Origin: an uncultured Oscillospiraceae bacterium
GTDB taxonomy: Bacteria > Bacillota > Clostridia > Oscillospirales > Ruminococcaceae
Length of the DNA stretch: 64,000 bases
Reading direction: 5' to 3'
NCBI GenBank assembly: GCA_934446355.1
Contig: CAKSEC010000003.1
Coordinates: 124,001-188,000, forward strand
Under the pieces are notes generated by a model. The model did not search any database. It worked only from the letters and a program-made list of their open reading frames with translations, and was not told where the DNA came from. A program made the position numbers and the translations under genes. Of this stretch, positions 17,708 through 25,628 are shown one piece after another; positions within the stretch are counted from its first letter, which is position 1; every line of letters starts with the position of its first letter.

Positions 17708-18355
17708 CTAGCTAAGTATTATTTTTTCAAGTTCATTTGCGTCATGCGCAAAATACTCCGGCGATAGCGGCGCAAGTTCATCATAGCTGCGGAAGCCCCA
17801 CAGCACCGAGCACACCGCAATTCCGGCGTTGTGTCCGGTCATTATGTCAACGTCGCTGTCGCCGACATAAAGCGCCTGCTCTGGCGGAATACCCGTGCGG
17901 CGTATCATTTCAAGCGCAGCGCCGGGGTCGGGTTTGGGCTGGAAGCCTGCGCCGAAGCCTATGACCTCGGTTATTTCGCCGCCGAAGTTAAGGCGTATCA
18001 GTTCCTGCGAAAATTCATGCGCCTTGTTGGAGTTCGCCCCGCATATCACGCCGTTTTGCCGCAGCGTTTTTATAAGTTCAGGCACGCCGGAATAGGGCTT
18101 GGTGTGGTCGCATTTGTGCTGCGAGTAATACTGCATGAACAGGTCGTATGCGGTCTGTTCTTCCGATTTGTCGTGTCCGGCAGGGAGCATTCTTTCGATC
18201 AGCTTCGGAATACCGTTGCCGACAAAATGCCGATAGCTGTCCTCCGGGTGCTGTGGCTTTCCAAGCAGCGACAGCGTGTGATTACCCGCAGCGGCAAGGT
18301 CGCCTATCGTATCGAGAAGCGTTCCGTCAAGGTCAAAAATAACTAGCTTATACAT
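17708..18355 (-). CDS. HAD-superfamily phosphatase, phosphoglycolate phosphatase-like
   Basis: A 215-residue HAD hydrolase. Motif I is VIFDLDGTLLDT (nucleophile Asp and acid/base Asp), the helical cap follows, and LYVGDSDVDIMTGHNAG is motif IV. The overall pattern, with VFDLDGTLLDT and GVPELIKTLRQ, matches Gph-type enzymes that dephosphorylate 2-phosphoglycolate or related small phosphates. The physiological substrate is not certain. It is followed 12 bases upstream by the TrkA gene on the same strand. Confidence 0.87.
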   Translation of the reverse strand: MYKLVIFDLDGTLLDTIGDLAAAGNHTLSLLGKPQHPEDSYRHFVGNGIPKLIERMLPAGHDKSEEQTAYDLFMQYYSQHKCDHTKPYSGVPELIKTLRQNGVICGANSNKAHEFSQELIRLNFGGEITEVIGFGAGFQPKPDPGAALEMIRRTGIPPEQALYVGDSDVDIMTGHNAGIAVCSVLWGFRSYDELAPLSPEYFAHDANELEKIILS

Positions 18356-18367
18356 TGTCTATCCCTT

Positions 18368-18985
18368 TCATACTTTTTTGGCGAAAACCAGCTTATCGGA
18401 AGCCCCCAGCGTTATCACCTGTCCGGTGTAAAGCAGGAACGTTCCGTTCTCACGAATGATGGCGAACAGGCTTTCGTCCTCCTCAAGCTGAATGTCGGCA
18501 GGCAGCTTTCCCACAAATTCCTCCGGCATATCCATTGTCGTGAATTTCACTGAATTGCGGTGAATGAACACCTCGGTCTGCTCGCTCACGTCCTCGACAG
18601 CGGCGCAGGCGGCTTCTACCGTAAGGCTTGTGGGGCACACCGTGTGTATGCCGAAGCCACGGAACACCTCTGCCTTGTCAACGTCGGATATTCTCGCAAA
18701 AACTCTGGGCACTTTGAATATGCCCTCTGCAAGCTGTGCCGCCATGATATTCAGGTCGTCGTCCTGAGTGACTGCGCACACTGCGTCGCAGCTTTCGATA
18801 CCCGCTTTTTTGAGTATCTCCTGATCTATCGGGACGCCTGTTGTCGTGAAGCCGCTGAAATCAGCCGGCAGCCGCTCGAAGTTCTCCTCGCTGCGGTCGA
18901 TCACTGAAACATCATGTCCCCGCTTATCCAGAAGCGCCGCAAGTTCGCTGCCGACCCTGCCGCACCCTATTATCAGAATATTCAT
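18368..18985 (-). CDS. TrkA-family potassium channel regulatory protein
   Basis: A 205-residue protein with an N-terminal Rossmann RCK domain (ILIIGCGRVGSELAALL, GxGxxG) that binds nucleotides and a C-terminal TrkA-C domain (about 140-205). Such proteins gate K+ uptake through a TrkH/KtrB membrane partner, which is not seen nearby. It is one of two TrkA-like proteins in the window; the other lies at 24.9 kb. Confidence 0.88.
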   Translation of the reverse strand: MNILIIGCGRVGSELAALLDKRGHDVSVIDRSEENFERLPADFSGFTTTGVPIDQEILKKAGIESCDAVCAVTQDDDLNIMAAQLAEGIFKVPRVFARISDVDKAEVFRGFGIHTVCPTSLTVEAACAAVEDVSEQTEVFIHRNSVKFTTMDMPEEFVGKLPADIQLEEDESLFAIIRENGTFLLYTGQVITLGASDKLVFAKKV

Positions 18986-19002
18986 AATCCTGCCACCTCA
19001 CA

Positions 19003-20364
19003 TTATTTACCCACGCAGAACCGCTTGAAAACCTCGTCTATGACCTCGTCGCCCGCACGCTTTCCGGAAAGCTCATACACTGCGTCAAGCGCCTGCTCAA
19101 GCATAACTCCCACTGCGTCAGGGGTAACGCCGCACTGCGCTCCAAGTAATGCCTGCTCCACCGCCTGAGAAGCACGTATCACGCAGTCACGCTGACGCTC
19201 GTTTGCGATGAATCCGGCGTCCGGGTCGAGCCTGTTAAGGTCGAGCCGGTCGGCAACGGCGTGTTCAAGCATTGCAGCGGCGTTGTCCTGCTTTGCAGAC
19301 AGCTTTATCACGCCGCCGAGCGTATTTTCTATTTCGGTGCAGTCAAGCTTCTGCGGCAGGTCTGATTTATTCACCACTGCCACCGTATTCTTGCCGGAAA
19401 GCAGCCTGAGCAGCCGCCTGTCCTCGTCTGAAAGTTCTCTCGAACCGTCGAATACCGCAAGCACGATGTCGGAGTTTTCCAGCCGCTTCAGCATTATGTC
19501 AACGCCTATCTTCTCGATAGGGTCGTCCGTTTCACGTATTCCGGCGCAGTCGGCTACCCGCAGCACGATATCGCCGAGCGACACCGTTTCCTCGACGATA
19601 TCACGGGTAGTCCCCTCAATATCGGACACAATGCTGCGCTGCTGTCCTGCAAGGCTGTTCATCAGCGTGGATTTTCCGGCGTTAGGCTTGCCGACTATGG
19701 CGCAGGCTATGCCCTCACGGAGCATTCTGCCGGTATCGTATCCGTCAAGCAGCTCCTTAAACATCTGGTTTATCGCTGTCAGCTTTTCGGTCAGCCATTC
19801 CTGAGTTACCACAGGGGTATCGTCGTCGGGGTAGTCTATCCATGCGGATATCTGGGCGGATATCTCCATTATCCTTTCGGCGCAGAGTTCCATGCGGCGG
19901 TATAGTGCGCCCTCACGCTGACCGTTCGCACAGCTGAGAAGCTGCCCGCCCTGCGCGCTGATTATATCGGCGACTGCTTCCGCCTGAGTGAGCGACAGCT
20001 TGCCGTTGAGCAGCGCACGCTTGGTAAATTCGCCGGGGCCTGCCGGCTGCGCACCCGCCTTTACGCAGGCTGAAAGCACCCGCCGTGTGACGTAAATACC
20101 GCCGTGGCAGGATATCTCGGCGGTGTCCTCGCCGGTGTAGCTGTGCGGGGCACGGAACATGAGCAGCACTCCGTCATCCAGCTTTTCCTCGCCATCGTAT
20201 ATGTTGCCGTATGCCGCCCTGTAGCCCTCAAGTTCTGCGGCGCTTTTGCCGGAAAGCGGCTTGAATACCTTTGCGGCGACCTCTGCGGCGTTCTCGCCGG
20301 ATATCCTTATTACCGAGATACCGCCCACTGCAGGCGGCGTTGCAATTGCACATACTGTTGACAT
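19003..20364 (-). CDS. mnmE: tRNA modification GTPase MnmE
   Basis: A 453-residue protein that, with MnmG, makes the 5-carboxymethylaminomethyl group on U34 of certain tRNAs. It has the N-terminal folate-binding domain (TVCAIATPPAVGGISVIRIS), a helical domain interrupted by a G domain with GKPNAGKST (G1), DIEGTTRD (G2), DCAGIRET (G3) and NKSD (G4), and the C-terminal FCVGK, a variant of FCIGK with the catalytic cysteine. Length matches the family. Confidence 0.96.
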   Translation of the reverse strand: MSTVCAIATPPAVGGISVIRISGENAAEVAAKVFKPLSGKSAAELEGYRAAYGNIYDGEEKLDDGVLLMFRAPHSYTGEDTAEISCHGGIYVTRRVLSACVKAGAQPAGPGEFTKRALLNGKLSLTQAEAVADIISAQGGQLLSCANGQREGALYRRMELCAERIMEISAQISAWIDYPDDDTPVVTQEWLTEKLTAINQMFKELLDGYDTGRMLREGIACAIVGKPNAGKSTLMNSLAGQQRSIVSDIEGTTRDIVEETVSLGDIVLRVADCAGIRETDDPIEKIGVDIMLKRLENSDIVLAVFDGSRELSDEDRRLLRLLSGKNTVAVVNKSDLPQKLDCTEIENTLGGVIKLSAKQDNAAAMLEHAVADRLDLNRLDPDAGFIANERQRDCVIRASQAVEQALLGAQCGVTPDAVGVMLEQALDAVYELSGKRAGDEVIDEVFKRFCVGK

Positions 20365-20385
20365 TATTACTCCTAATTTTACCCG

Positions 20386-22695
20386 TCACTTTCTGAACAG
20401 CTTCGCAAAAAAGCCCTTTTTCTGCGGCGCCTGTTCGGGATCATCGGGCTGTTCAGCCGTTTTCTCCGGTATCGGGGATTGCTCCTGAGCCTTTGGCTTT
20501 GCACCCTGCTCGTCGCTGTCTGAGAACACGTTCAGCAGGATAGGCTTGCGCTTGAATTCCTCGCCGGTGTCGTTGAGAAGATAGGTGTAGGTGCGGCTCG
20601 GCATGAGCGGCACGTATTCCTCAAGCGAACTGCATTCCATCAGCTCCTTCAGCTTTTCTTCCATGCGCTCAGGCAGGCTATCCGCTGCGCTGTCGTAGTA
20701 TTCCTCGCAGGCGATGTTGTACTCCTCGGCGGGGTTTCTTCCTGCGACCTGCGTCAGGTGTATGCCCTCCCTGAGGTATGCGGTGTAGTCCAGATAATCG
20801 CACCAGAATTCGTTCAGCAGTGCGGCGAGAATCTCGTTCTGCTTTTGCTGGAGCGGCTGGCTGCCGAAGCGTTTTTCCGCCTGCGCCAGAAGTTCAGGGC
20901 AGTGCTTTTGCCAGAGGTCGCTGCTGTATCTGCCCTCAAGCAGGGCGGTGCGCTTTTCAAAGGTCATGCTGCGGTGCTTTTCGCCTATCATGGTGTATTT
21001 CATCAGCTTGACCCGCTCGTCGAATGCGTCGCCCTCGGAAATGCGCTGCACACGCTCCGCTTCTTTCAGCAGCGCACGGTCGTCTATCGCTCCGCTGACC
21101 GGCTGCGTGGGGTAGTGTCTGCCGGACACCAGCGAACGCAGGTCGTTGCGGGTCATTATCTCATCATCAAGGGCGGCAAAGAATCGGCTTTCGCCAACAT
21201 CGCCCTGACGTCCCGCCCTGCCCCTCAGCTGCTGAGTCATTCTTGATGAGGAGCGCATAGCCGTGGCTATCACAAGCAGTCCGCCTGCGCTTTCGACCTG
21301 CGCCTTGGCGTGATTGTCTGCGCCGCCAAGCTTTATGTCTACGCCACGTCCCGCCATGTTGGTGGAGATGGTCACGGCGTCCGGCTCGCCGGCACGTGAG
21401 ATTATGTCGGCCTCGGCTTCGTCGTTTTTGGCGTTAAGCACGGTGCATTCAATGCCTGCCGCAGAAAGCTCCTGCGCAAGAGTTTCGGAATCCTCTATGC
21501 TTTCGGTGCCGACAAGCACGGGGCGGTGGATATCGTGCGCCTGCTTTACTGCGGACACCACTGCACGGCGTTTCTCGGCTTTGTCATAGTACATTTCAAG
21601 CGGGTGGTCGATACGCTGACAGGGCAGCCTTGTGGGTATCGCCTCGGTGGGAAGCCCGTAAATCGTGTCGAACTCCTCCCTTGACTGTATCGCCGTGCCA
21701 GTCATTCCGGCAAGCTTCGGGAACAGCCGCAGGAAATACTGCAGGGCGATATTGCCCATAATGCGCCCGCGTGAGGTTATTTTCAGACCGTGCTTCGCTT
21801 CGACTGCAGGCTGCAGTTCTCCGGGGAAAACACGACCGGGAGCGGCTCTGCCGGTAAACTCGTCCACCAGCAGCACTGCGCCGTCCTTGATAATGTAGTC
21901 CTTGTCCTCCTTGAGCATGACGCGCGCTTTCAGGCAGGCGCAAATTTTCGCCAGAAGCCCGCCGCTCTCCTCGGAATAGATGTCGCAGGAGAATATCTCC
22001 TCAGCCTTATCTGCGCCGTCGTCGGTGAGGTAGACGTTTCGGCTGTCCTCGTCGATACCGTAGTCGGAATCGGTGAAGCCGCTGACCTTTTCATAAACCC
22101 CGGCGGTGCTGCCGTCGTCCTGCGCCGCTATATCTCCGGCGATGACGAGCGGTATTCCGGCTTCGTCGATCATTATGCTGTCGGCTTCATCAACTATTGC
22201 GAAATTCAGCTTTTCGGGGAAAGCCATCTTGTCCGGCTCAAAGCACACGAAATCCCGCAGGTAGTCGAATCCGGCTTCCTTTGCGGTGAGATAGACCACC
22301 TGCCTGCCGTATTGCTCCCTGCGCTGCTCTCTCGGCGTGTCGGCGGTGACGCAGCCCAGAGATACGCCCATCTCGTCGTAGACGGGCTTCATCAGGTCGT
22401 GGTCACGCTTTGCAAGGTAGTCGTTAAAGGTCAGCACCATTACGCTGCCGCCGTTTATGGCTTCGTGGCATGCTGAGAATACTGCGGCAAGAGTTTTGCC
22501 CTCGCCGGTCTGCATTTGCACCATATTGTGACCCGAAAGCGCGATCGCCGCACCGAGCTGCTCGGAAAATGGCGTTATCCCAAGCGTTTTCTGCACGGCG
22601 CAGTATACACGGGAGAATACCTCGGCTATGCCGTTTCCGGGTGCACCGCCGCTGCGGGCAAGCTGTTCTATTTCAGAGATCAATTTATTATCCAA
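20386..22695 (-). CDS. SecA-type preprotein translocase ATPase, short form lacking the C-terminal zinc domain
   Basis: About 769 residues with DEAD-box motor motifs MQTGEGKT (Walker A), VDEADSIMIDEAG (Walker B), a TNMAGRGVDIKLGG motif and QLRGRAGRQGD, plus the preprotein cross-linking region. The C terminus ends in GFFAKLFRK after a Gln/Pro/Glu-rich tail and lacks the SEC-C cysteine cluster. It powers protein export, perhaps as a SecA2-like paralogue. The start is probably TTG at 22695: GGAGG lies eight bases upstream, while ATG at 22710 and two ATGs further up have no ribosome site and the furthest lies in a repeat. Confidence 0.88.
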   Translation of the reverse strand: MDNKLISEIEQLARSGGAPGNGIAEVFSRVYCAVQKTLGITPFSEQLGAAIALSGHNMVQMQTGEGKTLAAVFSACHEAINGGSVMVLTFNDYLAKRDHDLMKPVYDEMGVSLGCVTADTPREQRREQYGRQVVYLTAKEAGFDYLRDFVCFEPDKMAFPEKLNFAIVDEADSIMIDEAGIPLVIAGDIAAQDDGSTAGVYEKVSGFTDSDYGIDEDSRNVYLTDDGADKAEEIFSCDIYSEESGGLLAKICACLKARVMLKEDKDYIIKDGAVLLVDEFTGRAAPGRVFPGELQPAVEAKHGLKITSRGRIMGNIALQYFLRLFPKLAGMTGTAIQSREEFDTIYGLPTEAIPTRLPCQRIDHPLEMYYDKAEKRRAVVSAVKQAHDIHRPVLVGTESIEDSETLAQELSAAGIECTVLNAKNDEAEADIISRAGEPDAVTISTNMAGRGVDIKLGGADNHAKAQVESAGGLLVIATAMRSSSRMTQQLRGRAGRQGDVGESRFFAALDDEIMTRNDLRSLVSGRHYPTQPVSGAIDDRALLKEAERVQRISEGDAFDERVKLMKYTMIGEKHRSMTFEKRTALLEGRYSSDLWQKHCPELLAQAEKRFGSQPLQQKQNEILAALLNEFWCDYLDYTAYLREGIHLTQVAGRNPAEEYNIACEEYYDSAADSLPERMEEKLKELMECSSLEEYVPLMPSRTYTYLLNDTGEEFKRKPILLNVFSDSDEQGAKPKAQEQSPIPEKTAEQPDDPEQAPQKKGFFAKLFRK

Positions 22696-22725
22696 GAGCG
22701 TTTCCTCCATAAATATCAACATACA

Positions 22726-23050
22726 AGACTGTCGATAAGCCCTCATCTTCGTCGTAAGGCGAAAACCTTTAATGCGCAGCGTCCTGCTGCGCTTGGGGTT
22801 TTCGCTTGTGACATCGTGTCACGACAAGCCTAACGACAGGCGCAAACACGACGTTTGCGACGTTGCCCCCAAAGCCCGACACGATGTCGGGCAACAAAGT
22901 GCAACCTGCACAAACACGATGTTTGTGCCGTTGCCCCAAAAGCCCGACACGATGTCGGGCAACTAAGGGCAACCTGCACAAAGCCTAGTCGTTAGCTTGT
23001 TCCTAGAATCTGAGGGCTTCTCGCCAGTCTAGGGATATTTTCGACAAGCT
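22726..23050. repeat. Interspersed structured repeat, copy A (expanded, 325 bases)
   Basis: The left end AGACTGTCGATAAGCCCTCA and the inverted TGAGGGCTTCTCGCCAGTCT at 23011-23030 differ at two positions; a weaker second inverted end TTTTCGACAAGCT finishes at 23050. The core stem is CAAGCCTAACGA (22825-22836) with TCGTTAGCTTG (22989-22999). Compared with copies B and C, extra hairpins are inserted before the stem and within its apical loop, which elsewhere reads AGGCACAAAGCCTAG. No transposase is encoded. It lies between divergent genes. Confidence 0.85.
22861..22982. repeat. Tandem 54-base units with embedded hairpins inside copy A
   Basis: Two direct copies start at 22861 and 22929 (period 68) and differ at about three positions. 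Each holds the perfect hairpin GCCCGACA-cga-TGTCGGGC and the segment GCAACCTGCACAAA. Between them lies GCACAAACACGATGTTTGTGC. The same ACACGATGT-type loop also occurs in flanking hairpins at about 22808-22825 and 22840-22858. Confidence 0.85.
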
Positions 23051-23098
23051 GATTTACATTTATATTTATTATATTACGAATTTTGTGGTCTGTCAACC

Positions 23099-23127
23099 TT
23101 GAAAAAACTGAGAAAGTATGCTATAAT
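23099..23127 (+). promoter_or_regulatory. Promoter of the mannosylglucose phosphorylase unit
   Basis: TTGAAA at 23099-23104 and TATAAT at 23122-23127 with 17 bases between, and TGC before the -10 box (extended -10). It lies 64 bases before the phosphorylase ATG, which has GGAGGAAAGG as ribosome site. Confidence 0.85.
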
Positions 23128-23190
23128 AAAAAAGTATGTTGATTTTATTGCCGGTAAATATGTATTATTCGCCGGAGGAAAGGAAAAATT

Positions 23191-24378
23191 ATGCTGACAA
23201 AAGAACAGTTCAATGCAAGGCTCGCAGAGCTTGAAAAGAAGCAGGAGGAGCTTATCAGCCGCCCCAACCCTGAGTCTGACTTCTACAATGGTGTTTATAC
23301 CCGTTATCAGAATCCGGTGCTGACCGCAGCACACGCACCCATTATCTGGAGATACGACCTCTCCTACAGCGACAACCCCAATCTTATGGAGCGTCTGGGC
23401 GTGAACGCTGTGATGAACTCCGGCGCAGTATATCTGAACGGCAAATACTGCCTTGTTGCAAGAGTTGAGGGCTCTGACAGAAAATCGTTTTTCGCCGTGG
23501 CTGAAAGCGACAAGCCTACCGAGGGCTTCAGATTCCGTGATTACCCCGTGATACTCCCCGACACCTGCCCTGAGGAAACGAATGTATACGATATGCGCCT
23601 TACTCAGCACGAGGACGGCTGGATATACGGCGTTTTCTGCTCAGAAAGCAAGGACAAGTCGAATCCCGACCTTTCCGCTGCAACGGCGCAGGCGGGTATC
23701 GTCCGCACTAAGGACCTTGTAAAGTGGGAGCGTCTGCCTAACCTCATCTCTAAGTCACCGCAGCAGAGGAATGTCGTGCTTCACCCTGAGTTCGTCAACG
23801 GAATGTACGCATTCTACACCCGCCCGCAGGACGATTTCATCTCGACCGGCTCAGGCGGCGGCGTTTGCTTCGCACTGTGCAAGGATATCACGAACCCTGT
23901 TCTGTGCACGGACGAGGTAGTCATTTCGCCGAGAGTATACCACACCATCACCGAAGTGAAGAACGGCGCAGGCGCAGTGCCGATAAAGACCCCCAAGGGC
24001 TGGATACACATCGCTCACGGCGTGCGTAATACTGCGGCAGGTCTGCGCTATGTAATATACGTATTCGCGACCGACCTCAACGATCCCTCGAAGCTTATCG
24101 CAAGCCCTTCCGGTCTGTTTATCGCACCGCACGGCATTGAAAGAGTCGGCGATGTATCCAACGTCGCATTCACAAACGGCGCGATAGTGCGTGAGGACGG
24201 CAGCGTATACATCTATTACGCTTCCTCTGACACAAGGCTGCACGTTGCTTCCACGACCATTGAGCAGCTTATGGACTACACATTCAATACTCCGTCAGAC
24301 CCGCTGCGCTCCGCTGACTGCGTAAAGCAGAGATGTGAACTTATCACCAAGAATCTCTCCGGAGAACGCAAAGCATGA
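23191..24378 (+). CDS. 4-O-beta-D-mannosyl-D-glucose phosphorylase (GH130)
   Basis: A 395-residue cytoplasmic enzyme of GH130 subfamily 1. It converts mannosyl-beta-1,4-glucose and phosphate into alpha-mannose-1-phosphate and glucose, the last step of the mannan route known in R. albus and Bacteroides. Family segments include RYQNPVLTAAHAPIIWRYDL, ARVEGSDRKSFFAVAES, TNVYDMRLTQHEDGWIYG (Asp134 aligns from memory with the catalytic Asp), SQFNP-type phosphate site replaced by QQRNVVLHPEFV, and HGVRNTAAGLRYV. The cellobiose 2-epimerase usually linked to it is not here. The NUDIX gene follows with a four-base overlap. Confidence 0.93.
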   Translation: MLTKEQFNARLAELEKKQEELISRPNPESDFYNGVYTRYQNPVLTAAHAPIIWRYDLSYSDNPNLMERLGVNAVMNSGAVYLNGKYCLVARVEGSDRKSFFAVAESDKPTEGFRFRDYPVILPDTCPEETNVYDMRLTQHEDGWIYGVFCSESKDKSNPDLSAATAQAGIVRTKDLVKWERLPNLISKSPQQRNVVLHPEFVNGMYAFYTRPQDDFISTGSGGGVCFALCKDITNPVLCTDEVVISPRVYHTITEVKNGAGAVPIKTPKGWIHIAHGVRNTAAGLRYVIYVFATDLNDPSKLIASPSGLFIAPHGIERVGDVSNVAFTNGAIVREDGSVYIYYASSDTRLHVASTTIEQLMDYTFNTPSDPLRSADCVKQRCELITKNLSGERKA

Positions 24379-24896
24379 CAGAATACTTTGATCTGTACAC
24401 GGCTGACCGCCGGAAGCTGGGAAGAAAGATCCAGCGCGGCGTGCCTGTTCCGCACGGCGAATATCATATCGTGGTGCAGATAATGTCCGTGAACAGCAAG
24501 GGCGAGATATTGCTTACCCAAAGGGTGCCGCAGAAAACCAGCGGCGGCAGGTGGGAATGCAGCGGCGGCTGCGCCATAAGTGGCGAAACCAGCCGTGAAG
24601 CTGCAGTGAGGGAGCTTTTCGAGGAGACCGGCATTCGTGCCGTCCCCTCGGAGATAAGCCTTGAATGGACGCTCACCACCGACAGTATGCTGCGGGACTT
24701 CTATATGGTGCACAAGGACGTGGGACTTGATCAGCTAGTGCTGCAGTCCTCGGAGGTTTGCGCAGCAAAGTGGGTCAGCTTTGACCGGCTGGAGGAAATG
24801 GCAGAAAACGGACAGACCACACGCACCGTGGCAAAGTGGCTGGAAATGCGCAGGGACGACCTGAAACGCCGTATATGGGAGATAAGCCGCACCTGA
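24375..24896 (+). CDS. NUDIX hydrolase
   Basis: A 173-residue protein with the NUDIX box in GGCAISGETSREAAVRELF followed by EETG, matching Gx5Ex7REUXEEXGU. These enzymes cleave nucleoside diphosphates linked to another group. The N-terminal FDLYTADRRKLGRKIQRG resembles the IPP-isomerase-like/YfcD branch. The ATG overlaps the phosphorylase stop (ATGA), so both are co-translated; a link to a nucleotide-sugar such as GDP-mannose is possible but unsupported. Confidence 0.88.
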   Translation: MTEYFDLYTADRRKLGRKIQRGVPVPHGEYHIVVQIMSVNSKGEILLTQRVPQKTSGGRWECSGGCAISGETSREAAVRELFEETGIRAVPSEISLEWTLTTDSMLRDFYMVHKDVGLDQLVLQSSEVCAAKWVSFDRLEEMAENGQTTRTVAKWLEMRRDDLKRRIWEISRT

Positions 24897-24919
24897 GCGC
24901 ATGGCATACGGGAGATATC

Positions 24920-25582
24920 ATGAAAATAATCATCGTTGGCGGCGGCAAGGTGGGCTTCTACCTTGCCAAGACGCTGCAGGCAGAGGGACACGACGCCACG
25001 ATAATCGAGCAGGACAAGGAACGCTGCGGGATATGCGCGAATCTGCTTGACGTGGCGGTATGTTCGGGCGACGGCACTGCAACTGACACGCTGAGGGCTG
25101 CAGGCGCAGACGAAGCGGACGTAGTCGTGGCAGTCATGGGGCATGACGAGAGCAATCTTGTGTGCTGCCAGACCGCAAAGAAGATCTTTGGCGTAAAAAA
25201 GACCATCGCAAAGGTGAACAACCCCAACAACGTCGGCGCACTGCGCTCGCTGGGTGTTGATACGGCGGTGTCTGCAACGGACTACATCATTCAGTATCTC
25301 GAAAGAGAGGTAGACATTTCGGCTATCCGCGAACTTATCCCGCTGAACGACGGCGAGGCATCGCTGCTTGAGATAACCCTGCCGGAAAACTACAGCCTTG
25401 CAGGCGATACGCTTATGGATATAGCGCTGCCGCAGACCTGCAATATCGTTTGCATTAACCGTGAGGGCAGAACGATAATCCCAAGAGGACAGACTAAGCT
25501 GCACAGCGGAGATATCCTGCTGGTGGTGACGCTTGGAACGGGCGAGCGGGAACTCAGAAAGGCTCTGAAGATAAAGGACTGA
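24920..25582 (+). CDS. TrkA-family potassium uptake regulatory protein
   Basis: A 220-residue RCK protein: Rossmann loop IIIVGGGKVGFYLAKTL, the NAD-ribose acid in ATIIEQDKERC, and a C-terminal TrkA-C domain ending in GDILLVVTLG. It would gate a Trk/Ktr K+ channel, though no membrane subunit is encoded here. The start at 24920 has GGGAGAT upstream; the frame is open earlier but overlaps the NUDIX gene. It shares only family-level likeness with the minus-strand TrkA at 18.4 kb. Confidence 0.86.
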   Translation: MKIIIVGGGKVGFYLAKTLQAEGHDATIIEQDKERCGICANLLDVAVCSGDGTATDTLRAAGADEADVVVAVMGHDESNLVCCQTAKKIFGVKKTIAKVNNPNNVGALRSLGVDTAVSATDYIIQYLEREVDISAIRELIPLNDGEASLLEITLPENYSLAGDTLMDIALPQTCNIVCINREGRTIIPRGQTKLHSGDILLVVTLGTGERELRKALKIKD

Positions 25583-25628
25583 CTATTTCGGCGTTCAGAT
25601 ACGCTGACAGCGTGACAAGGACAGGATT

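Noticed and set aside
22861..22982. Tandem units that could be taken for a CRISPR array
   Set aside because: Only two 54-base units, no unique spacers of regular size, strong internal hairpins and no cas genes.
22726..23050. Insertion sequence in the strict sense
   Set aside because: Inverted ends exist, but there is no transposase frame and no clear target duplication; described as a non-autonomous structured repeat instead.
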